Positions 1 through 7,506 of a DNA stretch of 10,729 nt are shown piece by piece. This DNA is from an uncultured Muribaculaceae bacterium (GTDB taxonomy: Bacteria > Bacteroidota > Bacteroidia > Bacteroidales > Muribaculaceae): assembly GCA_948788915.1 (NCBI GenBank), contig CAQFOZ010000067.1:1-10729 (forward strand), read 5' to 3'. The translations under genes were made by a program, and so were the position numbers. The notes under the pieces are model-generated. The model was given only the letters and a program-made list of their open reading frames with translations, was not told where the DNA came from and did not search any database. Numbering within the stretch: the first letter of the stretch is position 1; every line of letters starts with the position of its first letter.

Positions 1-75
1 ACCGAATTTATTTAATTTTTAACCCCGTCCATTTTTTAGTGGACAGTAGTGTAAACATATATAAAACAAAAACTC

Positions 76-1230
76 ATGATACATCGCTTTATTCTTAATG
101 AAGTATCTTATTTCGGCCCCGGATCCCGCAAGGAATTGCCAGGAGTAGTTGCAAATCTCGGTAAAACAAAGGCTCTTGTTGTAACAGACCCGGGACTCGT
201 AAAATTCGGAGTAACCGCACAAGTTACCGACGTTCTTGACAAAGCCGGCCTTCCGTATGAGGTTTTTTCAGATGTGAAGCCAAATCCGACAGTAAGCAAT
301 GTCAATGCCGGTATCGATGCCTACCGTAAGGCAGAGGCAGACTACATTATAGCTGTGGGAGGTGGTTCATCCATCGACACGGCAAAAGCTATAGGCATAG
401 TAATAAACAATCCCGAGTTTTCGGATATTGTATCACTGGAAGGAGTTGCACCCACAAAGCATAAGAGTGTGCCAGTAGTCGCACTTCCCACTACCGCAGG
501 TACGGCAGCAGAGACTACTATCAACTATGTCATTATTGATGAAGTCAACAAGAAGAAGATGGTATGTGTTGATCCCAATGATATACCAGCGGTTGCTATT
601 ATTGACGCAGAGCTTATGTATTCCCTGCCTGCAAGCCTAACAGCGGCTACCGGTATGGATGCGCTCACACACGCTATCGAGGGATATATCACACGTGGAG
701 CATGGGCTTTGAGTGATATGTTTGAGATTGAAGCAATCAGAATGATTGCCGAGAATCTTCCGACAGCAGTAGAGAAGCCCTCTGATGCAAAAGCCCGCGA
801 TGCTATGGCAGTCGCACAGTATGTAGCCGGCATGGCGTTCTCCAATGTAGGACTCGGACTCGTGCACGGTATGGCTCATCCGATGGGCTCTCTGTTCGAC
901 ATACCTCACGGTGTTGCCAACGCCCTTCTGCTTCCGACCATCATGGAATGGAACATGCCTGCATGTGTAGAAAAATATGGAAATATTGCACGTGCCATGG
1001 GTGTCAATACAGATGGCATGACCGCTCAGGAAGCCGCACAGGCCGCCTGTGACGCAGTGAAAGCACTTTCTGTCAAGGTTGGTATTCCACAGCATCTATC
1101 CGATCTTGGAATCAAGGCAGAAGATATTCCCGCGCTTTCGGCACAGGCACTTGCAGATGTCTGCACTCCGGGCAATCCCAAAGATGTAACAATTGAGGAT
1201 ATCACTGCTCTGTATACAAAAGTTCTTTAA
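76..1230 (+). CDS. fucO: Lactaldehyde reductase / 1,2-propanediol dehydrogenase (iron-containing alcohol dehydrogenase, FucO type)
   Basis: This is a cytoplasmic group III Fe-dependent alcohol dehydrogenase of 384 residues, the usual FucO length (E. coli 382). FucO reduces L-lactaldehyde, made from fucose or rhamnose, to 1,2-propanediol and regenerates NAD+. The N-terminal dinucleotide-binding half carries GGGSSID at residues 95-101. The C-terminal helical half carries the metal ligands D195 and H199 in GMDALTHAIEGY, H264 in GLVHGMAHP and H278 in IPHGVANA. These correspond to the Asp and three His known in E. coli FucO. The ATG at 76 gives the family N-terminus and follows an A-rich leader with no Shine-Dalgarno, as is usual in Bacteroidota. 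No fucose or rhamnose genes are visible, so the substrate is taken from overall FucO resemblance and could be another small aldehyde. The upstream 75 bp hold a weak GTCCA/TGGAC inverted repeat (27-44) and no convincing promoter. Confidence 0.9.
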   Translation: MIHRFILNEVSYFGPGSRKELPGVVANLGKTKALVVTDPGLVKFGVTAQVTDVLDKAGLPYEVFSDVKPNPTVSNVNAGIDAYRKAEADYIIAVGGGSSIDTAKAIGIVINNPEFSDIVSLEGVAPTKHKSVPVVALPTTAGTAAETTINYVIIDEVNKKKMVCVDPNDIPAVAIIDAELMYSLPASLTAATGMDALTHAIEGYITRGAWALSDMFEIEAIRMIAENLPTAVEKPSDAKARDAMAVAQYVAGMAFSNVGLGLVHGMAHPMGSLFDIPHGVANALLLPTIMEWNMPACVEKYGNIARAMGVNTDGMTAQEAAQAACDAVKALSVKVGIPQHLSDLGIKAEDIPALSAQALADVCTPGNPKDVTIEDITALYTKVL

Positions 1231-1255
1231 AAGACTCTTAATTACATATATAATA

Positions 1256-1289
1256 AAAAAAGGAATCGCAAATTTGCGATTCCTTTTTT
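1256..1289. terminator. Bidirectional intrinsic terminator between fucO and sdhB
   Basis: A perfect 34-bp palindrome sits in the 78-bp gap between the two convergent stop codons. Its core is AGGAATCGCAAA followed by its exact complement, flanked by A residues on the left and T residues on the right. Each strand therefore reads as a GC-containing stem followed by a U-tract, and one element can end both transcripts. Confidence 0.9.
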
Positions 1290-1308
1290 ATTATATCCGG
1301 ATTCTGGA

Positions 1309-2067
1309 TTATTCTTTGCATTTAGCAGCTATGAACTGACGGTTCATGCGACCGATGTTTGCAAGTTTGATGTTCTTAGGACATTCAGCCGCACAAGCAC
1401 CGGTGTTTGTACAGTTACCGAATCCGAGTTCATCCATCTTCGCAACCATAGCGCGAACACGACGATCTTTCTCCACCTCACCCTGAGGAAGATAAGAAAG
1501 CTGATTGATCTTAGCTGAAACGAAAAGCATGGCAGAGCCATTCTTACATGCAGCCACACACGCACCACAACCGATACAGCTGGCTGAATCCATAGCCTCG
1601 TCAGCTTTCTCCTTGGATATAGGAAGGTTGTTGGCATCCTGAGCGCCTCCGCAATTGAAGCTCACATAGCCGCCAGCCTGCTGAATCTTATCGAATGCGT
1701 TACGGTCAACCATAAGATCCTTGATAACAGGGAATGCAGCCGAACGCCAAGGCTCAACCGTAATTACCTCGCCATTCTTGAATCTGCGCATATAAAGCTG
1801 ACAAGTAGTAGCACCTGTAGCAGGACCATGCGGATGTCCGTTAATGTAAAGGGAGCACATACCGCAGATACCTTCACGGCAGTCGTGGTCAAACACGATT
1901 GGCTCCTCACCTTTCTCTATAAGAGACTCGTTGAGAATATCGAGAGTCTCGAGGAAGGATGTGTCGGGCGTAGTCTCTACATCGGGATATGTCACAAACG
2001 CGCCCTTCTCCTTAGGTCCGGCCTGACGCCATACCTTAAGAGTGACTTTCATTATATTTTCTTCCAT
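1309..2067 (-). CDS. sdhB: Succinate dehydrogenase/fumarate reductase iron-sulfur subunit
   Basis: This is the 252-residue electron-transfer subunit of the B-type quinol:fumarate reductase/succinate dehydrogenase. It passes electrons between the hemes/quinone of subunit C and the FAD of subunit A on the cytoplasmic side. The N-terminal plant-type ferredoxin domain has C63, C68, C71 and C89 for the [2Fe-2S] cluster (CREGICGMC). The C-terminal domain has C164, C167, C170 and C174 (SCIGCGACVAAC) plus C219, C225 and C229 (CTNTGACAAECP), which together supply the [4Fe-4S] and [3Fe-4S] clusters. It is the last gene of the operon, 26 nt after sdhA, and ends before the terminator at 1256-1289. The ATG at 2067 is preferred. 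An in-frame ATG at 2052 would remove only five residues (MEENI) and cannot be excluded. In fermenting Bacteroidales this enzyme mainly reduces fumarate (frdB is an equally good symbol). Confidence 0.96.
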   Translation of the reverse strand: MEENIMKVTLKVWRQAGPKEKGAFVTYPDVETTPDTSFLETLDILNESLIEKGEEPIVFDHDCREGICGMCSLYINGHPHGPATGATTCQLYMRRFKNGEVITVEPWRSAAFPVIKDLMVDRNAFDKIQQAGGYVSFNCGGAQDANNLPISKEKADEAMDSASCIGCGACVAACKNGSAMLFVSAKINQLSYLPQGEVEKDRRVRAMVAKMDELGFGNCTNTGACAAECPKNIKLANIGRMNRQFIAAKCKE

Positions 2068-2093
2068 TTTTTCTGATTGTTTTAAGGGTTGAT

Positions 2094-4118
2094 TTATGAC
2101 TTATAGTTACGTGTCTGAACTTTGATAGCTTCATATTTCAAAGGCTCGATAATAAGTTCAGGAGCTTTGTCATCGCTTCCTTCATACTCCCAGCATGAAA
2201 CATAGAAGTAATCCTTATCGTCGCGCAGTGCCTCACCCTCCGGTGTCTGATATTCCGTACGGAAGTGGCCACCGCAACTTTCATTACGGTTCAAAGCATC
2301 GTAAGCTACGAGCTCGCCCATTGTAATGAAGTCATTAAGACGGAATGCCTTGTCAAGTTCAATGTTCATACCCTCGGTTGTGCCGGGGATAAAGAGTTCT
2401 GTATCGAATGTCTTGCGCAACTCTTTGAGTTTACCAAGAGCAATCTGCAAGCCCTCTTTGTCACGAGCCATACCTACATATTCCCACATGATATGACCGA
2501 GCTCCTTATGGATTGAGTCAACCGAACGGGTACCCTTAATATTCATCAGCTTCTCTTCGGCAGCGATACATTTTTTCTCGGCAGCCTCAAACTCCGGAGT
2601 ATCGGTAGTGAAATGAGGAACAGTAATCTGATCGCTGAGGTAGTTCTGAATTGTATACGGCAATACGAAGTAACCGTCGGCAAGTCCCTGCATAAGAGCA
2701 GAAGCGCCAAGACGGTTTGCACCGTGGTCAGAGAAGTTACATTCACCGATTGCGAACAGACCCTTTACAGATGTCTGAAGCTCGTAGTCAACCCATATGC
2801 CACCCATAGTATAGTGGATAGCGGGGAAAATCATCATCGGGTTATAGTAGTTTACTCCATTCTCCTCACGTGCGAACTCACCCGGATTAACATCAGTGAT
2901 TTCCTCATACATATCGAAAAGGTTACCATAACGCTGGCGGACAACATCAATACCCAGACGATTGATAGCCTCAGAGAAATCAAGGAATACTGCAAGACCG
3001 GTATTGTTCACACCGAAACCGGCATCGCAACGCTCTTTGGCAGCGCGGGATGCAACGTCGCGGGGTACAAGATTACCAAATGCAGGATAACGGCGTTCGA
3101 GATAGTAGTCGCGATCCTCTTCAGGTATATCACTACCTTTGATCTCACCTTTCTGCAGTTTCTGAGCGTCCTCAAGTTTCTTCGGAACCCAGATACGACC
3201 GTCGTTACGAAGAGACTCAGACATAAGAGTAAGCTTAGACTGTTTGTCCCCGTGAACAGGGATACATGTCGGGTGAATCTGCACAAACGCCGGATTTGCG
3301 AAGTATGCGCCTTTACGGTAGCAAGCCATGGCTGCGGAACAGTTACAACCCATAGCATTGGTAGAAAGGAAGTATGCATTACCATATCCACCTGTAGCGA
3401 TAACTACGGCATGAGCCGCGAAACGCTCGAATTTACCGGTAACAAGATTCTTGGCAATGATACCGCGTGCGCGTTCAACGCCATCCTTGTCTTTGATGAG
3501 AACAAGCTCGTGCATCTCATATCGGTTGTAACTTTTCACTTTACCGAGATTGATCTGGCGATTGAGTGAAGAGTAAGCGCCAAGAAGGAGCTGCTGACCG
3601 GTCTGACCTTTTGCATAGAAAGTACGGCTAACCTGAGCTCCACCGAAAGAACGGTTTGCAAGCAGACCGCCATATTCACGAGCGAAAGGCACGCCCTGAG
3701 CCACACACTGGTCTATGATATTGTTTGACACTTCTGCCAGACGATATACGTTTGCCTCACGTGCACGATAGTCGCCACCTTTCACCGTATCATAGAACAG
3801 ACGATAAACAGAGTCGCCGTCGTTCTGATAGTTCTTTGCAGCATTAATACCGCCCTGAGCCGCGATAGAGTGTGCACGACGCGGGCTATCCTGAATACAG
3901 AAGTTTAATACGTTGAAACCGAGCTCGGCAAGAGTGGATGCAGCGGAAGCTCCGGCAAGACCGGTACCAACAACAATAACATCCAGCTTACGTTTGTTTG
4001 CAGGGTTTACGAGTTTTTGATGAGCTTTATAATTGGTCCATTTTTCAGCGATAGGACCCTCCGGGATTTTGGAATCAGCCGGATTCATCACTCTTACATT
4101 TTCTTTGGTTGTTTCCAT
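2094..4118 (-). CDS. sdhA: Succinate dehydrogenase/fumarate reductase flavoprotein subunit
   Basis: This is the 674-residue catalytic subunit that interconverts fumarate and succinate at a covalently bound FAD on the cytoplasmic face of the membrane. The FAD-binding Rossmann motif is at 46-60 (VIVVGTGLAGASAA). H83 in RRAHSIAAQGG is the expected covalent FAD attachment site. The capping domain contains H282 (IHPT) and R353/R358 in VPRDVASRA, where the family's catalytic arginine lies. H435 (HYTMGG), GEC 458-460 and the NRLGASAL segment near 468-475 complete the FAD and dicarboxylate site. The length and the roughly 45-residue N-terminal lead before the Rossmann fold fit Bacteroidales and epsilonproteobacterial B-type enzymes rather than E. 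coli SdhA. The gene starts 8 nt after the sdhC stop, so translation is probably coupled. All key residues look intact. Confidence 0.97.
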   Translation of the reverse strand: METTKENVRVMNPADSKIPEGPIAEKWTNYKAHQKLVNPANKRKLDVIVVGTGLAGASAASTLAELGFNVLNFCIQDSPRRAHSIAAQGGINAAKNYQNDGDSVYRLFYDTVKGGDYRAREANVYRLAEVSNNIIDQCVAQGVPFAREYGGLLANRSFGGAQVSRTFYAKGQTGQQLLLGAYSSLNRQINLGKVKSYNRYEMHELVLIKDKDGVERARGIIAKNLVTGKFERFAAHAVVIATGGYGNAYFLSTNAMGCNCSAAMACYRKGAYFANPAFVQIHPTCIPVHGDKQSKLTLMSESLRNDGRIWVPKKLEDAQKLQKGEIKGSDIPEEDRDYYLERRYPAFGNLVPRDVASRAAKERCDAGFGVNNTGLAVFLDFSEAINRLGIDVVRQRYGNLFDMYEEITDVNPGEFAREENGVNYYNPMMIFPAIHYTMGGIWVDYELQTSVKGLFAIGECNFSDHGANRLGASALMQGLADGYFVLPYTIQNYLSDQITVPHFTTDTPEFEAAEKKCIAAEEKLMNIKGTRSVDSIHKELGHIMWEYVGMARDKEGLQIALGKLKELRKTFDTELFIPGTTEGMNIELDKAFRLNDFITMGELVAYDALNRNESCGGHFRTEYQTPEGEALRDDKDYFYVSCWEYEGSDDKAPELIIEPLKYEAIKVQTRNYKS

Positions 4119-4126
4119 ATCGCTAA

Positions 4127-5155
4127 TTATTGAGGTTGTCCGGCTACACCGGGAATTTCTAATTCTGGTTTATTCTCAGCAGACTCAAGATAGTCGAAGA
4201 ATTTAACAGCATTGCCGAGAGCATTAACCTGTTTTGTCATCTTCTCTATTTCAGTTGCCATCTGAGGATTGTTCTTAACATACTCTTTACCTTCCGGAGT
4301 ATTGAGTTGCTCCAGCTGCTGACGCTGTTGTTCTTCCATCTGGCGAAGACCCATAGCTACCTGAGTGTACGGGGTCATCTCGATCTGTGTGCCAAGCTGA
4401 GCCATTTCAGGGCCGAAGTCTTTCTCCATCATCGGCCAAATCATATCCTTATATTGCTCACGCAATTCTACATTCTTAAGGTAGTACTTGTCGTTTGCCT
4501 TAACAGAGAAAACAATAGCCTGTGCAATGAAAAGCAAAACAACAACAGACACCCATACATTGCCGATTTTTCTAAGGCGCGGAATCCAGATATTGTTATC
4601 GATACCGGTAGACTGGAACATAGACCAGAAACCATGATTCATATGGAACCAGAGAGCCACAAAACCGATAATATAAACCACCGGAGTCCAGATAATGCTG
4701 AAAGCTTCCTGAATAAAGAGAGTACCTGCGGCAGGAGGGATAAGAGCCTCTGTGCCACGAATCTCCTGAAGCTGCATTTTAGCCCAGAACTGGATCATAT
4801 GAACAGCAAGGAATGCCAAAATTACGATACCGAGCACAAACATGTTTTTTGAAGACCACTCAACACTCTTGGGAGTGCGTGAGATGGCGTAGCGCTCATT
4901 ACCGCGTGCCTTACGGTTCTGAAGAGTTAACACCACAGCATAAATGATGTGGATAATGACGAACGCAGCCAAAATAGCAGAAGCCAACAGGGCATACCAG
5001 TTTGCGCCTAAAAATTCGCAAATTGAGTTATACGCCGTCGGCCAGAAGATGGCCACAGAGTTCATCAAACAATGGAATGTAATGAATAGGACGAGGCATG
5101 CACCCGTAAGGGCCATTACAAATTTACGTCCTACAGACGAGTTTGATAACCACAT
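4127..5155 (-). CDS. sdhC: Succinate dehydrogenase/fumarate reductase cytochrome b subunit with C-terminal extension
   Basis: This is the membrane anchor of the complex: a five-helix diheme cytochrome b that exchanges electrons with menaquinone. Hydrophobic helices lie near residues 12-34, 53-77, 104-124, 150-171 and 198-218. Candidate axial heme ligands are H28 (TFHCLMN), H69 (IIHIIY), H119 (AVHMIQ) and H171 or H174 (WFHMNHGFW), the pattern of Wolinella-type FrdC. Positive charges in RKARGNER (81-88) and RLRK (193-196) put those loops in the cytoplasm, so the C-terminus should be periplasmic. The first 220 residues match the usual family length of roughly 220-250. The oddity is a further 124 residues (219-342), charged and Gln/Glu/Met-rich, probably helical with coiled-coil character (RQMEEQQRQQLEQL). 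The gene is first in the operon, preceded by a promoter-like element about 115 bp upstream. Confidence 0.93.
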   Translation of the reverse strand: MWLSNSSVGRKFVMALTGACLVLFITFHCLMNSVAIFWPTAYNSICEFLGANWYALLASAILAAFVIIHIIYAVVLTLQNRKARGNERYAISRTPKSVEWSSKNMFVLGIVILAFLAVHMIQFWAKMQLQEIRGTEALIPPAAGTLFIQEAFSIIWTPVVYIIGFVALWFHMNHGFWSMFQSTGIDNNIWIPRLRKIGNVWVSVVVLLFIAQAIVFSVKANDKYYLKNVELREQYKDMIWPMMEKDFGPEMAQLGTQIEMTPYTQVAMGLRQMEEQQRQQLEQLNTPEGKEYVKNNPQMATEIEKMTKQVNALGNAVKFFDYLESAENKPELEIPGVAGQPQ

Positions 5156-5271
5156 AGCAGTTTTAATTAATTATTAGATATTTTATTTTCTCTCAATGGA
5201 ATCGTCTACAAAATCCGAACACCGGAAAGTGTCAACCGGTAGTTTCGCGTATGCAGGGATTAGTTCAATTG

Positions 5272-5302
5272 CAAATTTATTATTATTTCTGCAATCAATG
5301 AA
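5272..5302 (-). promoter_or_regulatory. Probable promoter of the sdhCAB operon
   Basis: On the minus strand, 5279-5272 reads TAAATTTG, an exact match to the Bacteroidetes -7 consensus TAnnTTTG. The -33 region about 19 bp upstream is weak (TTCA at 5302-5299), with ATTG at 5299-5296 as a less well spaced option. Transcription would start near 5266, leaving an AT-rich leader of roughly 110 nt before sdhC. Confidence 0.5.
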
Positions 5303-5393
5303 ATTTAAAGGCTTAAAAATTTCCTATTCTCATTTATTCTCGCTGATTGCAAAGCTGATTAAAACAATTCATTGCTAAAAGTTGAAATATTTC

Positions 5394-5424
5394 ATTGCAG
5401 TTTTTGAAAAAAGTATTAACTTTG
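5394..5424 (+). promoter_or_regulatory. Promoter of the tRNA-Arg gene
   Basis: TAACTTTG at 5417-5424 is an exact TAnnTTTG match. ATTG at 5394-5397, exactly 19 bp upstream, is a one-mismatch -33 box. The element ends 7 bp before the first base of the mature tRNA, so transcription would start almost at the tRNA 5' end. Confidence 0.7.
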
Positions 5425-5431
5425 CAGTAAT

Positions 5432-5505
5432 GGTCTGGTAGCTCAGCTGGATAGAGCAACAGCCTTCTAAGCTGTGGGTCTTGGGTTCGAATCCCAACCG
5501 GATCA
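5432..5505 (+). tRNA. tRNA-Arg, anticodon TCT
   Basis: A full cloverleaf can be folded by hand over 74 nt. The acceptor stem is GGTCTGG/CCGGATC with two G-T pairs, the D arm is GCTC/GAGC, and the anticodon stem ACAGC/GCTGT holds the loop CTTCTAA, giving anticodon TCT (reads AGA). The variable loop has 5 nt, the T arm is TTGGG-TTCGAAT-CCCAA, and the discriminator base is A. The 3' CCA is not encoded (CAG follows), so CCA would be added after transcription. The gene stands alone with its own promoter and terminator. Confidence 0.97.
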
Positions 5506-5510
5506 CAGGA

Positions 5511-5545
5511 AAGCCGCGATTTTTTAACAGAATCGTGGCTTTTTC
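5511..5545 (+). terminator. Intrinsic terminator of tRNA-Arg
   Basis: AAGCCGCGATT (5511-5521) pairs with AATCGTGGCTT (5531-5541) in an 11-bp stem with a single G-T wobble and a 9-nt loop, followed by a T run to 5545. It begins 6 nt after the tRNA. Confidence 0.88.
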
Positions 5546-5711
5546 TTGTCTTAGAGCCAGAGGGACTGCAAAAGCGGAACAAAATCCGGTTAGTGCCGGA
5601 TACAAGGGACACAGGTTAGCACTCACTGCGTTCGCACCGCAATCCCGGAATGTGGCTATTTCAATTTTAGCAGATATGTCAATTTTTCAGAAATATCATT
5701 TTTATCGGTGA
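5546..5711. other. Structured intergenic segment of unknown nature after the tRNA
   Basis: This stretch lies between the tRNA terminator and the next promoter and contains no gene I can support. Its left two-thirds is visibly richer in G+C than the AT-rich spacers around it. It contains a hairpin ATCCGG/CCGGAT (5584-5589 with 5596-5601, 6-nt loop) and a small TGCG-TT-CGCA hairpin (5627-5636). It stays open in one forward frame to 5711, but that frame starts inside the tRNA and runs through the terminator, so I do not call it coding. It could be an intergenic repeat, a small RNA or a degenerate remnant; sequence alone does not decide. Confidence 0.35.
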
Positions 5712-5717
5712 TGCAAA

Positions 5718-5725
5718 TATTTTTG
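5718..5725 (+). promoter_or_regulatory. -7 promoter element upstream of the sigma/barrel gene
   Basis: TATTTTTG is an exact TAnnTTTG match, ending 43 bp before the GTG start at 5769. No TTTG is found at the expected -33 position (about 5695-5698 reads ATCA), so the promoter may be weak, activator-dependent or used by another sigma factor. An imperfect dyad around GCGCATGC (5730-5737) lies just downstream. Confidence 0.45.
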
Positions 5726-5768
5726 TATTGCGCATGCAGTAATTGAACATTTTATCTATCTTTATAGT

Positions 5769-7397
5769 GTGAATCCATATCTTAAGACAGATAATGATAC
5801 ACTTATTGAAGACTGTATAAAGGGGAATCAGGATTACCTTAATCTCTTCTACACACGCTTTGCACCCAAGATGTTCAGTGTGATAATGCGGTATGTCTCC
5901 AATCCGAATGATGCCGAAGATATACTTCACGATGGATTTATTGTCGCGTTTACAAGTCTCAACAGTCTCCGCAATCCGGAAAGTGTGGAATATTGGCTTG
6001 CATCCATCATGAAGAACTTATCTCTCCAATTTTTACAAGCCCAGGATGTAGTCAACATTCTTCATGAAATACCAGAAGTAGAAGATTCTCCTGAATTTAA
6101 TGATATTATTGATCTGTCCACCCTTGAAACACTTATAAAGAAACTTCCCAAAGGGTATCAGACAGTGTTCCGTCTTTCTGTCCTTGAAAACAAAACTCAT
6201 AAAGAGATTGCAGATATTCTTGGAATAGCTCCCAACTCCTCATCATCGCAGCTGTTTCATGCAAAACTGATGATGCGCAAACTAATTTCCGAGCATCGTC
6301 GCAAAATAGAACTTATTTCTTTATTAATGATTGTGTTGTCCGCATATATCTTATGGTGGCAACAACCAGACAATTCGACAGACGGCAAAGCCTTTGATTC
6401 CGAGAAAAATACTATCTGTCAGAGCACTTATTCCACAGAGGGAGCAACCACGAACCACACAGAAGGAAGCCAACCACTTTCAAATTACAATAGTGCAACG
6501 CATACAATGTCCGTTAAGCGACAAATTTCACAGGTGCAACATATCTCTTCTCCAGTAATTTCTGTCATTTCCGCAGACACCGTAACCTCGGCATACAACA
6601 TGAATGAATCTGGGGACACGAAAACCGCCATAAATGACACGATTACCAAAGAGCCATCAAATAACATTCTTACCAATCTCACAGAACAAGACCAATATGC
6701 CTACAACTATGATTACATTCCCCAAAACTCCAATAAACGACAAGACTGGTCATTAAAGATTGGAGCCAGTTCTGGGATATCTATACGCAATATGGGTGCG
6801 TTAGACGCATCATGTCCTTCTCCCGGGGACGGAAATTTGAATCAAGACGATGATAATAAAGAAGGTATATCTCCCCGAAGACATAGAATCAAACAGTTTA
6901 AATATTTAGCGCACAACAACGATCTGCCAATAACTGTAGCTTTGACAATGAATAAATCCATCTCCCGAATCTTTGGTTTTGAGACAGGCATTACATATAC
7001 CTATCTGCATTCCACTCTCGAGAACGGCAACAATTTCTGTGACTGCAGATGGCATTATTTTGGGATACCACTTAAACTGACTGTCAACAATTTTTCAAAC
7101 AAACTCTTCAGACTATACGCCTCAGCCGGAGCACAGCTTGACATCCCTCTTTACTCATCAGCATCCACGTCGTCCAACGTGCCGGTTCAAATCGTACCAA
7201 GCGGAAGATTCCACTCCCCAATGGTATGGTCTGTATCCGTAAGTTATGGCATCAATTTCAATATCACCAGGCAACTTGGCATCTTTATAGAACCATCTTT
7301 GCAATATCATTTCAATCATGACTATGATATACCAAACACATGGACAGACAATAATCTAAATTTCTCGGTTCCAATAGGATTTAGATTTAATTTCTAA
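5769..7397 (+). CDS. ECF-type sigma factor fused to a transmembrane helix and an outer-membrane beta-barrel domain
   Basis: This 542-residue protein has four parts. (1) An ECF sigma-70 module: region 2 at about 15-90 (NAEDILHDGFIVAF-like core) and region 4 at about 118-172, with the helix-turn-helix LENKTHKEIADILGIAPNSSSS. (2) One hydrophobic helix at about 181-197, directly after the basic stretch SEHRRK, which places the sigma module in the cytoplasm. (3) A Ser/Thr/Asn-rich linker of about 130 residues, likely unstructured and periplasmic. (4) A beta-strand-rich domain at about 326-542 with alternating aromatic strands, ending in GFRFNF; a terminal Phe is typical of BAM-inserted barrels of the PorT/OMP_b-brl kind. 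Known Bacteroidetes systems use a separate ECF sigma gene and a dual-membrane anti-sigma protein (Dma type); here no anti-sigma domain fits between region 4 and the helix. The GTG start gives a normal ECF N-terminus. Target genes are unknown. Confidence 0.85.
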   Translation: MNPYLKTDNDTLIEDCIKGNQDYLNLFYTRFAPKMFSVIMRYVSNPNDAEDILHDGFIVAFTSLNSLRNPESVEYWLASIMKNLSLQFLQAQDVVNILHEIPEVEDSPEFNDIIDLSTLETLIKKLPKGYQTVFRLSVLENKTHKEIADILGIAPNSSSSQLFHAKLMMRKLISEHRRKIELISLLMIVLSAYILWWQQPDNSTDGKAFDSEKNTICQSTYSTEGATTNHTEGSQPLSNYNSATHTMSVKRQISQVQHISSPVISVISADTVTSAYNMNESGDTKTAINDTITKEPSNNILTNLTEQDQYAYNYDYIPQNSNKRQDWSLKIGASSGISIRNMGALDASCPSPGDGNLNQDDDNKEGISPRRHRIKQFKYLAHNNDLPITVALTMNKSISRIFGFETGITYTYLHSTLENGNNFCDCRWHYFGIPLKLTVNNFSNKLFRLYASAGAQLDIPLYSSASTSSNVPVQIVPSGRFHSPMVWSVSVSYGINFNITRQLGIFIEPSLQYHFNHDYDIPNTWTDNNLNFSVPIGFRFNF

Positions 7398-7506
7398 TAA
7401 GCCATTAAGAAACTGTTTAAATTTATTACGAAAAAATTCTTTACCATATGCAGTATTTTGTAAAAAAATATATCTATATTAGAAAACACAATTAACAAAC
7501 CGGGAA

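Noticed and set aside
1..75. GTCCA/TGGAC hairpin (27-44) as a regulatory element of fucO
   Set aside because: A 5-bp stem with an 8-nt loop is easily found by chance in AT-rich DNA, and the true extent of the upstream region is outside the window.
637..1095. Minus-strand ORF of 152 codons opposite fucO
   Set aside because: It is antisense to conserved fucO, including the iron-binding region; no support for coding.
2613..3569. Long plus-strand ORF of 318 codons opposite sdhA
   Set aside because: It lies wholly antisense to a highly conserved flavoprotein gene; the protein has no recognisable domain and reflects codon bias on the other strand.
4307..4852. Plus-strand ORF of 181 codons opposite sdhC
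   Set aside because: It is a shadow of the sdhC frame, with no family resemblance and no upstream signal.
5334..5626. Minus-strand ORFs across the tRNA encoding segments such as GIRTQDPQLRRLLLYPAELP
   Set aside because: This is the antisense translation of the tRNA-Arg gene, a well-known source of spurious hypothetical proteins.
5481..5711. Plus-strand 76-codon ORF starting in the tRNA T-arm
   Set aside because: It begins within the tRNA and reads through the terminator hairpin; no promoter or plausible start supports it. The DNA after the terminator is reported separately as a structured spacer.
5432..5768. Integration site (att) at tRNA-Arg
   Set aside because: tRNA-Arg genes are common integration sites, but no integrase and no second copy of the tRNA 3' end is visible in the window.
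7413..7430. AT-rich motif AAACTGTTTAAATTT after the sigma/barrel gene
   Set aside because: It has some internal symmetry but no stem of terminator quality and no visible partner repeat in the window.
7454..7460. TATTTTG as a promoter for the lipoprotein gene
   Set aside because: It is one base short of TAnnTTTG and has no -33 TTTG at proper spacing; too weak to list as a feature.
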